Shown here: in pieces, positions 50,308-63,228 of the stretch
How the letters are laid out: each line of letters starts with the position of its first letter
Position numbering within the stretch: the stretch's first letter is position 1
Assembly: GCF_028858725.1 (NCBI RefSeq)
Contig: NC_084759.1
Coordinates: 95,314,362 to 95,378,361, forward strand
Reading direction: 5' to 3'
Length of the DNA: 64,000 nt
Source of the DNA: Colius striatus
Taxonomy: Eukaryota > Chordata > Aves > Coliiformes > Coliidae
The notes under the pieces: model-generated
Seen by the model: only the letters and a program-made list of their open reading frames with translations
The model's database searches: none
What the model was told of the DNA's origin: nothing
Translations under genes and position numbers: made by a program

Positions 50308-53300
50308 CTGGTTACAGGAGACGGGGAAGAAAAAAACCGAAGCGTTAGAAAGTGCCTCTCTTAAGCATGCCCTCTAGGTAGCCTCCTAAAGGGGAATGAT
50401 GAAATCCACGCTTAGTCTTCAAGCACAATTGCTTCTAAACACTAAGTGCTACTACGTGAAAAAGCAAGCCCACGTCGCAAGGTGATTCAAGGGCAAAGAT
50501 AACTACACCTCGCTCACTACCTTTGCAACAGTAAGACTTTACAGCACACCAGTAAGAAAACAGCGAGAATACGACACCCTGCAGCAGGTTAACAGTAAGA
50601 AGTGCAATAGTGTGTTTCTTGGTAGATTTACAAATTAATGTGCTTCAGGGATCTGATCTGGCTGTTACAGAAATGGGGCTTTGAAATTTTAGCACCAAGA
50701 CACCGCTTAGATGTCCTCGACAACCCCTGACACGGCTTAGACGTTTGCATACTAACATCAACATGCACGTACGTCACCAATAGCAAACAAGGAACTTCAA
50801 ACACACCTTAAAGATAAAATGTTTGCGATGATCAGGCCCACTATCATCCACCAACACAAACTCAGGTGGTGTCCATCTTCTTTTGTTGCAGATCTCCATC
50901 AACGCGGACACTGGATGTTTACCTTTAAGACAAAACGTATTTGAAATGTCAACGTTGCTATCAAAAGCGATCGTCTTAAATGATTTCTCCTTTTCAGACA
51001 AGTAATAATCTCACCTGAAAGATCCTTCATCACAACATAATGTCCAGATCTCTTTTGTGCCTTCTCTCCCACAGCAACAAGCCCTAAGGAAAACATGAGA
51101 AAGTTTATATTTCCGACTCCCACCCAGTTTCTATATTCTTATCAGTAGAGCAGTAACATCTGTCAGTGGAGAAGAAACCCTGAAACACCACACAACTGTC
51201 TTTTCTCGAGTCCTTTATACCTCCCTTTCACCCAGCACTTTTTTCCCCTCCATACTACAACACAGCCTTCTCCTCTGTATGACTCTTAACAAGCCAAGCA
51301 GTAGAAAACTTTTGAGTAGTCCCACGCAAGTCAGGAAACACCTGGTTTTCCATGCCCTCTTGGAGAAACACTGAAAAAGAGAGAAACTTGAAAACATTCT
51401 CTCATTCAGTATTTAGTTTGTGCAACCCGAAAGTCATCTGCTAACAGTTTCACTCTAACGCACTAAGCATTTGAAACCCTTCCATTAAGCAGCAAAAACT
51501 GTACCTAGCATGTCCTTTTATGATCCCAGGAACACCATGGTGTTCTCAAAACATGTTCTCTCTTTATTTAACAGTATTCAAACACTGATCCTTTCTGTCC
51601 AAGTTGGCTGCCCAATTACCATGTCTTCCATCACTCTGCATATAGAGTGGCAGTAAAGGAAGCAACTGGGCTGCAAGTCAATACAAAGAGCACAGGTTCT
51701 GATGGAAGACACTGTGAAACGCAGAGGTAGAACATTTTGCTTTTAAAGTATTACAGGCATGAGCAAAGGAAAAGCAACAATTGCCAAAAATGTATCCAAT
51801 GCCAGTAAGCATGCCATGCTTAGGCAGTGAGTGACTCCAGGTTGTTTCCACCTTATATATATGCAAACAGAAGATCTCATCAGTTTCTCACTTTCTCCAG
51901 AATTCAATCCTTTAGTAACACTGTTCCTTACCTCAGTTTGTTTCTGTTCCTGGCTTTGGTGAATAAAGACAGGGAGATACTGCAATTGTTTCCAGTTTCT
52001 TCCCATTCTTTCAGCTTTTTTTGGTGGCATTTTGTTTTATCTCACTTTAAACGAAAAGCCTTCCCTCCTTATCTGATTGTCATCCTAATATTCATGCAGC
52101 TCCTAAGTAGGAACTTTTCAAGTGGCGGGGAAACCCTCATAGATAAAAATAGCCACAACAAAGTTGGTTTTGTGAAGGCTTTTCCCCCTCCCCTTACAGA
52201 CTTTTGTATCTAAAATAACCAAAGATTTACATCAGAGAAAACAAAACTCTCAAGTGGTTTCCTGCATTAATACAGTATCTCCCTCACTCTAAGTCAATGA
52301 CACGTGTCTTCCACGTCTTGTCCCTGGTACTTCAGGAGATATTTTCCAAAAAGCTGCAACAGACTCTGACAAGCTCTGCTGACAGACCAGGCTTCTGGGA
52401 ACACACACAACTAACAACTTACTGACAGCAAAACTCAAGAAGGGTTTGGTGTCAGTGCAGTCTGTGAGAAAACTACAGATCTCACTCAATGTCTGGAAAA
52501 AAACCAAGGAAGGCTACAGCAAAGGCAGACACCCTTTTGGTTCACGTCTCAGTTCAGCCTACTAAGTAACTCTTTCACCAACTGTTTGTTCCTGTACCTA
52601 GAAGTAGGGGCATAAGTTCAAAAAAGGTGTTAAAAAAACCCTACAAAATGAAAATTGGTTACTTCCTAACAGACTCTTCAAAAATTTCAGACTTTTCTTT
52701 AAAATTCTACACAGAACATTAAAAAAACAAAGACTATTTAAGCATCAAAGAACACAAATGTCTGAAGAAGTTTTTCAGCTCCTCCTCAGATATAATTACT
52801 GTTCAGTTGCTTCTCTGTAACAGATGAAACATCCTGTGACATGCTGCTGCTTCAAAAATACAGGTTCTCTCCCGGAATTACAGGTCTGTTTGGCATCTCA
52901 TTAAAAAGTAGTCTTTATCAACACCAACACCCTCAGATTTTGCGTGGAAATTATCACATAGGATTGCATATTTCATAACGATATTTTTAAACCACAAAAT
53001 TAAAGCAAAGCCTGGCTGTCACTGATATTATCAGAATTTTTGGATGAATCTAAAGGAAAAGGCCTCCTTTAACTCCATCTCACATTTTAAACTGTTATTG
53101 AAGACTGAGCATTCTGAAGCTGAGAGAGTAAACTACTTGTTACAGAACGCCCAGCACAAGGACCTCATCCTGCGCTGCGCCTTCGGGCTTGACTCTTGAA
53201 ACTTCAGCATCAAATTCTACAGTCATTAAGGAAATTTACATCACAAACCACATGAGGAACCTGGGGCGCACATTTCTACAACTGGAAGCTTGAGCTGTGA

Positions 53301-56300
53301 CACAGTGGTGTACCACCAAAATGTTTTTCATGTTCAAACATTCACAACTTGGGTAATATTGCCCCTTTCCTGCAGCGTGACAAGGAGCATAACGAACAGA
53401 GTTAACCCTTCCTTCCTCACCACAAAAAAAATCCATCGCTATGTTATGCAGCCTCCTGGATAATACTGCAACAGACTGTTTTCGATTTCTTCCCTCTGAC
53501 TGACACTAATCAAGTGAAATTGAATGAACTCTTAGCAGCAGAGAGAACTTCACAAGAAAGCACTTACAAAGAGAGCAGTAACAAAATATTTTTAAAGATT
53601 TCTTTGGCAATCGCTGGGCCATTACATATCTCTTCCCACCCCTTCTTTAATCAGAAAGGTTGCAGAGAAGAAAAACAGCTGAAAAGACAAGTCTAGCCAC
53701 AGTTTGTACTGAACAGAGATGTCTGTATTATTGTGTTCTGTACTTTGAGACTACTGAACTTCTCCATTTATAAAATGGTGCTGTGCTGCTAGAAGGTCTT
53801 CAGAATTGAAGAAGCAATAGGTATTTTCATAACATAGACTTGTCTTCTCATGTTCTACCTCTTTGCACTTCATATTTACACGTTTAAATTATATTGTCAC
53901 CGCTAGCTTGGTCACCTGACTGAACTACCTCTGTAGTGAGAGCTAGCGATTTTGACACCTAAAAGATTGCTCCAATTCCAACATCATCTCTGTTAACCAC
54001 CTTCACAGCATCTGTATTTATATCATAGAATCGTAGTACAGTAGGGGTTGGAAGGGACCTTTAGAGATCATCTAGGCCAACCCCCCTGCAGAAGCAGGTT
54101 CACCTAGATCAGGTCACATAGGAACGTATCCAGGCGGGTCTTGAAGACCTCCAAGGAAGGAGCCTCGACACCCTCCCTGTATGCTTTATCTTCTTCTGAG
54201 CTCAATGATTAGCATTCTTGAAAGCTACCAGAAAGCCACAACTCAAAGCATTTTCATGACGTAGTACTAGGTAAGCTCTAGCTAATATATTAAACGTTCT
54301 CAGTTTTTAAAAATATCGAGGAGAGCAACATTAAAAATTTATTTTCCCGCAGCCAGTGTAGAATTGTTTATTTTGATAACATGCAGGATAGAACAACTAA
54401 ATCATAGCTCTTGGCTTCTGAAATTCTGCACCTCTTACTTAAAATGGTTAAACTTGAACAATTTTTTCAGACAGAAAATTTTCACTAACATTCACTCTGA
54501 AAACAGAACTCCTGCCAAATATTCTGGTGAGACGGCTGATTGTACAAACCGCACTGCCAGTAAATCAAAGGCTAGTTCTTTTGAATCAAATGAGACAAGG
54601 GCAATAAGCTCTCCACTTGTTGCCATGGGCTGTGCAAAGAAGAGGAGAAAAGATTGCTAAAGGAATCTTTGGAAACAATGAGGGAAACATCACTGTAGTT
54701 GTGCAGAGGTGCCTGCAGTATGATCAAACTAGGAGATGGAAGAGGAGTGAGGAGATCAGATGGACAAAGGAAACAAAATCCAGTTGGAAGACCAAAACAA
54801 CATCAGTGTGGCAGTCTGATCACGTCAGGACTTCATCCTAAAAGCAGCAGTAACACAGCTCTCACCAGTGTCCTTCATCCCAATTTAAAACTTATTTGAA
54901 CTATCCAATCTTCCACCCTGCCTCATTCCTGCTTCAGCCACCTCCTCTACACCAACCACAATGGCTTTTTTCCACAATTCATTTCCCTGCCTGTGCCTTC
55001 TCCAAACATTCAACCGAGGCACATCCCTAATTTAAGAATCACTGAGAAGCACTTTTTTAAAATGGGAGATGAAGAACTAGGACCAAGACCATCCACGTCA
55101 TTCTGTTCATTTTCACAGTGAAGCTGTAGTAAGAAAGAGCTTACTACTTCAAAGCTATTTTGCCCGTCTCCAGAAGAGAGCTGAGAAGTCCATCCTGCCC
55201 CAACACACCTACGGGAAGGCTTACCTTTCCGATCCGTCTTAAAATCGACCATAATAGGCTCAACGCTGCCTTCTTTGTTTTTTCCAAGCCCTTCTCCTTC
55301 TCTCCAGCCCATTTTTCTCATCAGCTGAGCTCCCATTCCTCCAGTTACGGGTGCTGCTCTTAAGAACTGATCCTATCCAGAAAAAGAAAAGTAAAACAAG
55401 TCCTAAAGTTAGTGCTGGGGTTTTAAAAAGCGAGCGGGAGCTTCCAAAAACATGTTTCTAACAACCTTTCACAGACTCAATTCAAAAAAAATACACCTTA
55501 GCTTTATAAACATTTACATTTTGCATAAACCAGAACTCACGCAGACACACGAGACACAAATCATTATTCTCAAAAAAGAACAACTTAAGAAAATCCTAAT
55601 GCAATCCAAAAGTGGCAAGTGACCCGTGTCAAGACGTAGGGATTTAACAAAACGATAACCGTCCATTTTTAAACACGCTACTTTGGCTCCAATGCATCTC
55701 TTCTCATCTCGTGAAAGGAGGCAGTGTTAACTGTTTAACTGGCAACATGCGTGCCAAGTGTACCTAGTCATTGAACAAAATACAAGCACATTTAGTAACG
55801 ACATTCACCGAGTGTTTAGGAGTATTTTAAATATTACCAAAAAAGAAAAAAAGAAAAAGAAAAAGAAAAGGTTTCCCCATTTTATTATACAGCAGTTGCA
55901 CATTCAAGTTCTACTCTGAAAATCCACATGAAACATACAGGTTTTTCTTTTCTTTTAAAGGAAAAACGAAGGCGCTTAGCCACACAGTTTAGCAGCAGTA
56001 GTCTTCGCAATCTTTCAAATCATCATTAACACAGTAGTTGTTAAATGGTCAAAGCTTATCAACAGAAATTTTAAAAATCTGTTTCGATGTAAAGAACTTT
56101 AAAAACTCCTTAAATGTTACGTACCTAGGCCTCGATGGCCGCAGTGTTGTGAATAGTAGGGCTGGCATTGACCGTGGCAAGAAGGCAGCTACAAGGATTT
56201 GACCCTGAAACAAGTTTCCATATAGAGGGGTGAAAGTTCACAGGTTATTCTGTGAACTATCATCTCTCTTCTGCCCCCCCCGCTGACCCAAGTAAGTAAG

Positions 56301-59300
56301 TCAATCATTTCCATCACAGCAAAGAATTGCTTGCCTTACAATACACAAGTTTACACACCGGCACTGGTAAGTCCATCCGTTATTTCGCACAGAAGGTTAG
56401 ATGACACAATGCCTAGTAGTTTTGTGAAATTTTTACTTACTACCAAAGCAAATTAATAGAACATTTTAAATTTCTTTCCCCCCATTTCTTTTGGGGTTGT
56501 GCTTGCAAAAGTAAGCATTTCCCAGATTTGGACAAAGGACCGCTACGTCCTCGGTTTCCATTTGTGCATAAACAAAACCAGAAGTCTTACTTTTGCAGAG
56601 ACTAAGGATAATATGTTTTTAAGGGGATTTCTAGTTGACGACTGCCACACGCTGATGATGCACGTGTGGAATCCCCACCACACATGGTGCCAAAAAAATG
56701 GAATTTAAAAAAAAAATGTTGAAGGTTGTGGCAGGACTTCTCTACGTATTCACCTATTAAATAGGAAACACCTATCAATCATGCAACTGGATGCTGCACT
56801 TAATAAAAAAACTGGTCTGATGGAAAAGTCGAGAGGCTAAGTGAACGTCTCCGGTTCCACGTTTTTTTCTGACTGGTGCAGACCATGCAGTGTGTGCGTG
56901 TACAATGAGACAATCAGTTTCCTCGATACAAACTGTCTCAATCTATACACCTAGAATGGCTTTTACTTACTTCCATTTTCATCCTCCCCTGTCTTTTCCA
57001 GGAACCTCTCATAAGAAAAGGGCAACCATGCCGAGAATGATACAAACCCCAGTCAATGTCACCCTGGGTTCCGATTCCTCTTTTGTACCTGCTTTGCAAT
57101 GATAGAATTTTCAATATAAACATCTGTTTCATTACCACCAGCGTGTATTCAGTTCACAAATGACAAGAGTGCAATTTCTTGATGAGGTCGTTTCAATGTT
57201 CCCCGATTTTCTCATCATGTCAGCAAATGTACTAATTTGGGGGTCTGGAGTGCTATAGAAAAGCAACAACAGAATCAAAATGCTGTGACTTGTAGTTAAA
57301 AATCCAAGCTGTAAGTTCCTACACAGGAATTACCGGAGCCTGAAGAAATTTCCAGATACTGAAGATAAAATGACTTCTAAATTCCAAAGTGCAGTTTATT
57401 AAAAACAGCTCTTCTAATGACCGAACTCAGAATCCTATCTGGTAATTATTTTTCACATTGTGCTTACTCTTGGAACACGTACAACAGAACCAAAACACCA
57501 AGGAACTGGAAAGGAAAGCTTTGTTTCATTGCAGAACAGCTGCACTTATGCATTGCACTAAAAAGCTAAATGAAGTAATTCTGGTACCAATATGAAAGGA
57601 GCCAGGGAAGCTCGCCTTGTTTCAGCTTACTGAAGAAGGTTTGCAGGAAGGAAGAAAGTTTTTCTTCCAGTTTTGTTGGGGTTTTGGGTTGTGTTTGATT
57701 TTGTTGTTGTTTTTTTCTTATTTTCTTAAAATACACTGAATATAAATCTCTAATGTCAGCTGTACAATTACATTCTCTTTAACTAGTTTTTCATAATTTA
57801 ATGACAGACAACTTCACTCAGCCCATGATTTAATAGAGAATGAGTAAAATGCTAGTGCTGTGTAAAAAATGTAAAACCAGTAGAAATGTTAACAAGGGCA
57901 GGGAAGCAAGCTTTTACATTTCAGTCTGAAAAAATCATAAAAGCCAGAGTCTCACCAAACCATTTAGCAGCTACATACTCTTGCAGTTCTGGCCCGTGAA
58001 GACAACATCAAACTCAAGAGTATGCAACTACAATAAACCCCCAGGTTTCCTTGTGTTTGGTTACTGTTGTCAGAATGGACTATTTACAAAAAAATCGTTC
58101 TCTTTCATTTGCTAATATTGAGTAAGTCTGCATGAAAATTTCCTATCTTTTTCTTCATCTTTGGATCTTTAAATTCTATGAAAAGTCAGCCAGATAAAGC
58201 ACACTTCCATTCTGCCAGCAGATGGAGACAATTAATAAGCTACATTCTTGTGTCAATATTTTTAGAAGGCAGCTACTTAGAGGGGTTTTTTAAAAGTAAT
58301 TTTAATTAAAACTATCCTCTCCTAAAGCTTAGGGTAACAAATTTGGGGGAAATCATAGATGACTGTATTAGCTCTTAAGGGCTTAAACAAGCAAACACAT
58401 GCACAAAAATCACATCTAGAAGATGATTTTACAAGCTTTTTTTTCTAAACAAAATACAAAATGGACAGTTGCCATCATTTAACTAAGTAATTTAGAAAAC
58501 AGCACCTGCAACTTCCAAAACATTAAAGCCATTATTTTTGAGGTCTTGACATACTTCTTCAGTTTCTGCTCTCAGCAAATACCCATCCCTTCTCACAACG
58601 CTGACACACTGCTAAAATACAAATTTTGTCAGAAGGAAGGTGTATTTCTTTTGAGGAATAACTTATTAAGCAAAAGACAACAAAAGCCTTAAAGGCACTA
58701 GGTGGACAGTTTCAGCTACAGCACAATGGTCTGTCTAAAAGGTTACTTTAACTCTGAGGAATTTCCCTGAGTTGAGTATCAGGAACAAGCATCTATCTTT
58801 GGCAAAACTTCTGTAAAGAATTTTCCATTAAATAAACCAACACTTTTAGCAGCTGCCACGTTCCTTCCCCAATATAAGATGAATATACTTCTGAAGAATC
58901 CCATCAAATGCCCTACAAAAAGTACACTCCTAATTAGCTTCAGGATTTCTCTTCACAGCTTTGGCATATAATCAATAGAAAAGCATGCTGAGCCTAGCTG
59001 TAAAAAAACCCACTGAGAGCTCAACCGGAAACTAGTCCAACATAACTAGCATACACTTGATTTGCCTTGCCATGTGGCCTTCATTTGCAAGGAAAGCTTA
59101 TTGGGTCACAAAAGGCAACAGGAACACAAGTATTTTGACAAGTGGCCTTGTTAGAAGGTTAGCAGTCCTTGTGCAAGTGACAGTCACAAGACTTAGTTTC
59201 ACCTTCATTGTCAGTATGAGTTTTACTCATCTGCTGTGACTGAGGAAGAATGGAAGGGATGACTTAACTTTTCAGAACGTGCTACACAACACTGAGCATT

Positions 59301-62300
59301 CTAACGGCCATAGTAAAACTGTCTGTCATGCTTTAGCACAACTGAATGAAACAGATCCCAAGCATCACCCTGTGTGTGTAAATCGTTGCAGAAACCTTGT
59401 TTTCGAGAGCAAGTTTAGGGTATAGAGTGAAGCTGATAAATCCAGAAACAAGCAGACCTCAACAGAATTTGCTTGGAAAAAAATATTTGACCAGTTCCTC
59501 TGATTGGACATTTATTCAGCAGCATCACAGTGTATTTGTAAGCAAAAAGGAAACTAAAAAAAAGAAGCGACCTCCAGAACAAATGAGTCGTATTTGTGAA
59601 CTGATTACACCAATGATGAGAAACTGAAACAGAAACCACTTCTCAAAAGAAAAAGATAATATTGTTCATAAATCTATTTTAACGATACAAGAAACCTAAC
59701 AACATGTTATTCCTTTATGAATACTGCTCAGAACCCCACGCATGAACATCATGAATTAGCACATTACTTGGGAAAACAAACCGTGCTTCTAATCGGTATG
59801 TCCATCACTCGAGTATGCCACGTTAACCACTTCAGTAACTAATTTCCTCAAAACTTTATTGAGATAAAATTGAAATTGCAGGCATGTTTTGGTTTGATGA
59901 GTACATATTACCTCTCCAGAGTCATTTTGAAAGTACAGGAGAAAAAAAGCTGAAATCCAAGAAATGCAAAGCGAAGACACTGCTGACAAAACAAGTTCCC
60001 TGAGTACTTCAATTTTTCTCCCCTCCTGAGACCACGCTTCTGTTCTGTTACTCTTATCTTCTTTTGCACTTATCTCTGTCAAGCACAAGGTCTGTACATA
60101 TTCTAATTCCCTGCTTAATTACACACAAAATAACCCTCTAGCTGATATGGGCTCTGTTGCTGCTGAACAGTGCACGTCCACAAGTCGTCTTATGGAAATT
60201 GCTTATGGCAATCTCCCAAGTAAAATGCCTTCAGCAAAAAAAAAAAATCTTCAGTCAGAAATGTGCATTAATTTACACAACACACAACTCACCCCAAAAA
60301 TCTCCACAGTCCTACTAGCAGATGGAAAACTTAAAAGTGCTGTTTTTTTTTAAATGTTATAATGCATTTTCTTAGGACAAGAAAAGGGAGTGCAAGTCTG
60401 ACTTCTCAGTGCTACACTGCATAAATAACAGAAACTAAGCTACACAACAGAAAGCACCTAAGTAAAATACAACCTGTACTTTGCATTTCATGGTTTGTCT
60501 GCATTCATGTCACTGAGAAAGATAACATGCATTCATAACCCATTATCTCCACTTCATTTTTTTTTTCTCTGTGGAACCATTCTGTAACCACAGGATGCAA
60601 TTCCACATTAGGTTCATCAAACCTAAGTTTTTTGAAGGCTTTCACAGGCCTCACCATGCCTAAATAAAAACAGGGCGAGTCTTGTGTAGCCCCCATTGCA
60701 TTTTGTAGAGGGCACATGACTGCAACTACTTGTCATCTCATGAGTTTGATGGCAATGTGTGTGCAAAGATGGAACCTGGAAAGAGCAAAAGAAGTCAAGC
60801 TGAGGAATGCCAGTGCAGGAGAGAGGACTGTGTCCTCACCTTCTTCACCCAATAATTCTTGTTTCCAGTAGCAGCCTCCTTTCTGACAAGCCAGATGATG
60901 CTTGCTAGGGAGGACACGTACCACTGCAAACCACTAAACTTTTACAGCTATCAGAAAGACGGAAATGACTCTGTTGGCTCACTCTTATTTCTAGATTCAA
61001 CAAAACCTTCTGGTATGCTTCTGTTCCTCACAGCAGTCAAGTCTGCCAGCCAAAGACCAGACTCTTTTCCCATTCTTCCCCTATACAGCATTTTTGGGTT
61101 TTCATTGTTTTGTTTGTTTATTGTTTGTTTGTTTGTTTTTTAAAGAAGATGACAGTGTGAAGTTTAAAGGCCAAAGGGAAACACGTTACTTTCTCCATTT
61201 TTATTAGCGGACAAGCCTGTCACTGTAAGGCCCAGAAGATCACTACAGAACCTCAAGGAACGAAAAGGAGACGAGGAGGCTTGGGAAAGAGATGATCAGA
61301 AATGTTCCCTTTTCGTTGCATTGGGAACTCACTCACAGTACTGCACAAATGAAGAACCTTCTTAGGCTTGCTGATTTCTTTCACAAGCCTTGTGGTAATA
61401 AAGCTCCCTTTTTCTCACCAATTCATCTTTGCTGAGTGATTTATACTTCTACGTTCCAGGGACAATATTGTAATCATCAAAGCCGATATTTTGTTAAAAT
61501 CTCCAAAGTTAATAATTGTTAAAATACGACCTTATCACCTACAATCCGTATTAATACTGAGAAGAGCCCAAAAGACTCTCATCTAGCAAGTAATTCGTAT
61601 CTCTGTGTCACCTGGCTCTCTGCATTGCTTGGCTATAGAAAATGGGAAAACAAGTTAGTTAATCCTGGCAAAAATATTTCTATTTTCAGGATACCTCCAG
61701 ACTTTTCTGTTCAGTTTACACCAAATTTCATGGAAAATTCTACTTAAGCCTCCATCTAACGTAGTAGTTTGGAGGGTTGTCTTAACACTGCATTTTGGAA
61801 GGATAAACTGATACAGCATATACTCAATTACATTACTTGCACAATTGACCACCGTAACTCTTTATTCCTTTTTGTCTGAAAGGCAGATAATTGCTTGAAT
61901 TCCTCAGTTCTACTTCTCAAAAGAGAACCGGTTCAGTATTCATTTTCAAAGATGAAGCATGAATTATTAAACTTATAAAACGCATGTATGTGTATGACGC
62001 ACCACATCTCAAAAATTAGGCAATATCACTCTGCAGTAACTATTTCACTGTAGAATGACATTAAACTTAACAACTTGACTGCTACTCCCAGTTTAATACT
62101 CCAAATCTTTGGCTCCCAGAAAACCCCGGTGACACAAATAAAGGCAAAGTAGCAATCAGATAGAACCAACCCAAACAAAATGGCAGTTTGGGACTTGGTT
62201 CACTGAAGCTGATGCCGAAACACGACTGACTTCAGTAACATCAGGATCAAACTTGCTTGATCTGCTCCAATCCCATAAAAGTAGTGATGGACCTACCATT

Positions 62301-63228
62301 GCAATCTTATCAAAATCACCAATGTAATTTCAGTGTAAGGTAACAGTAGATATGAACCAATCTCACTCAAATACCAGACGCACACCTTATTGAAGTACTC
62401 TATGTCATGAGCAACACCTTAACGCACAACAAAATGGACAGAGCAAGTATCTAAATTGACCAAAGACAATGATTTAACTCATCCTGTTGTATCTGAAACA
62501 TGCATTACCATAGGTTTTTAAGGCACATTTTATGCATTTTCCGATACTTCCACTGTTATTTAAAATGTGATATTTAGACAAGTACGGCTGCGTAACTTCT
62601 ACCTTTCTAATCCATGCTTGGGGACCACTGTTGGTTAGCTCATCCGAGGACAGTATCTGTGCTCCGGTACTTCCTGTGAACTGGCCAGGTATGGAGTTTG
62701 ACTGAGCCCAGGCATCAATCTACAAAAGAAGAACTTAACTGTAAGAACTGTAAAAATGTAAAACCTGCACATTTTTCCTTTGCAATTTTCTAGTGCTTTT
62801 CGATAATTTTCGTGATTCCTCACTTGTCTAGCAAGTCCATGGCTCATGGTTTGCTTATCCTCAAAATCTGTCTTACGAGGTGCAAAATAAAGGCAGAGTT
62901 TTTAAACATGTCCATAAACTGTGCTTCCAAAAACCTGTACTTATAAGAAAAATCAGCTAGTATGAAGGATCACATTGCATTTCATAGAATCATAGAATGG
63001 TAGGGGTTGGAAGGGACCTTTAGAGATCATGTAGTCCAACGCCCCTGCAGAAGCAGGTTCACCTAGATCCATTTCTTTAAGTTCATCTGATCATGCTAAC
63101 AAAAAAGTGCAACATACCTGTTCCTGTGCACGATTTAACATGCACATGGCCTCTAAATCAAATGTGTTTTCATTAAGCCTTTTCTGAGCCAGTGCTCGAT
63201 CATTCATAGCTGTAGTTATGTCGACACC
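50149..63228 (-). CDS. SON: SON C-terminal region, six last coding exons (5' part outside window)
   Basis: SON is a large nuclear-speckle protein that binds RNA/DNA and promotes splicing of weak introns. Only its C-terminal 239 residues are here, in minus-strand exons 63118-63228, 62603-62719, 55225-55372, 51015-51083, 50807-50922 and 50149-50307 (720 nt including TAG). The segment holds QEQIDAWAQSNSIPGQFTGS, a G-patch (GGMGAQLMRKMGWREGEGLG) and a double-stranded-RNA-binding domain (HPVSALMEICNKRRW to KKHAKATAATAALQAMG). All junction phases agree, and similarity to mammalian SON is very high. The large Ser/Arg-rich and repeat-bearing exons must lie beyond 64000. SON converges on DONSON, as in mammals. 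Confidence 0.97.
50807..50922 (-). CDS. SON: SON double-stranded-RNA-binding domain exon
   Basis: Acceptor ttgtcttaaag, donor gtgtgt (50806 downward). It encodes GKHPVSALMEICNKRRW, then FVLVDDSGPDHRKHFIFK, the first half of the dsRBD. Ends in phase 0. Confidence 0.96.
51015..51083 (-). CDS. SON: SON exon, third from the end
   Basis: Acceptor ttttccttag, donor gtgaga (51014 downward). It encodes LVAVGEKAQKRSGHY and MKDLS. Phase 1 in and out. Confidence 0.95.
54022..54179 (-). mobile_element. CR1 LINE 3' fragment (minus strand)
   Basis: Starts atcatagaatcgtagtacag, then gggttggaagggacctttag and the CR1 3' body to gacaccctccctg. It is a short 5'-truncated copy in the SON intron 51084-55224, in the same orientation as SON. 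Confidence 0.9.
55225..55372 (-). CDS. SON: SON G-patch exon
   Basis: Acceptor tctggatag, donor gtaagc (55224 downward). It encodes DQFLRAAPVTGG, then GAQLMRKMGWREGEGLGKNK and VDFKTDRK. This is the glycine-rich G-patch, expected to contact RNA or a DEAH helicase. Ends one base into a Gly codon. Confidence 0.97.
55838..55870. repeat. AAAAG-type A-rich simple repeat
   Basis: Repeated AAAAAG units; pyrimidine-rich on the SON (minus) strand, in the intron 55373-62602. Confidence 0.75.
56125..56204 (-). CDS. SON: Candidate SON cassette or alternative terminal exon
   Basis: On the minus strand an 80-nt segment is bounded by a good acceptor (cttgtttcag) and a good donor (gtacgt), and it is more GC-rich than the surrounding intron. 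Read from the phase-0 end of the 62603 exon it gives GQILVAAFLPRSMPALLFTT and a few more residues. It is 26 codons plus two bases, so inclusion shifts the frame and reaches a stop four codons into the G-patch exon. Use as a terminal exon is also possible: a TGA follows in the intron and AATAAA lies on the minus strand at 55881-55886. Confidence 0.4.
61105..61138. repeat. TTTG microsatellite
   Basis: Imperfect TTTG array in a SON intron. Confidence 0.75.
62603..62719 (-). CDS. SON: SON exon, fifth from the end
   Basis: Acceptor cttttgtag, donor gtagaa (62602 downward). It encodes IDAWAQSNSIPGQFTGSTGA and NSGPQAWIRK; 39 codons, phase 0. A 7.2-kb intron follows. Confidence 0.95.
62981..63070 (-). 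mobile_element. CR1 LINE 3' fragment (minus strand)
   Basis: Two tail units (tcatagaatcatagaatgg) are followed by ggttggaagggacctttaga and the body to ttcacctagatcc. This 90-bp truncated copy lies in the 398-bp SON intron 62720-63117, ending about 50 bp from an exon's donor side. Confidence 0.9.
63118..63228 (-). CDS. SON: SON exon, sixth from the end
   Basis: Minus-strand acceptor cttcctag, donor gtatgt (63117 downward). It encodes GVDITTAMNDRALAQKR and FDLEAMCMLNRAQEQ; 37 codons, phase 0 at both ends. Confidence 0.95.

Noticed and set aside
54364-54899. Open frames at 54364-54899 as extra exons or a retrocopy
   Set aside because: They are on the strand opposite to SON, show no recognisable protein and have no convincing splice sites.
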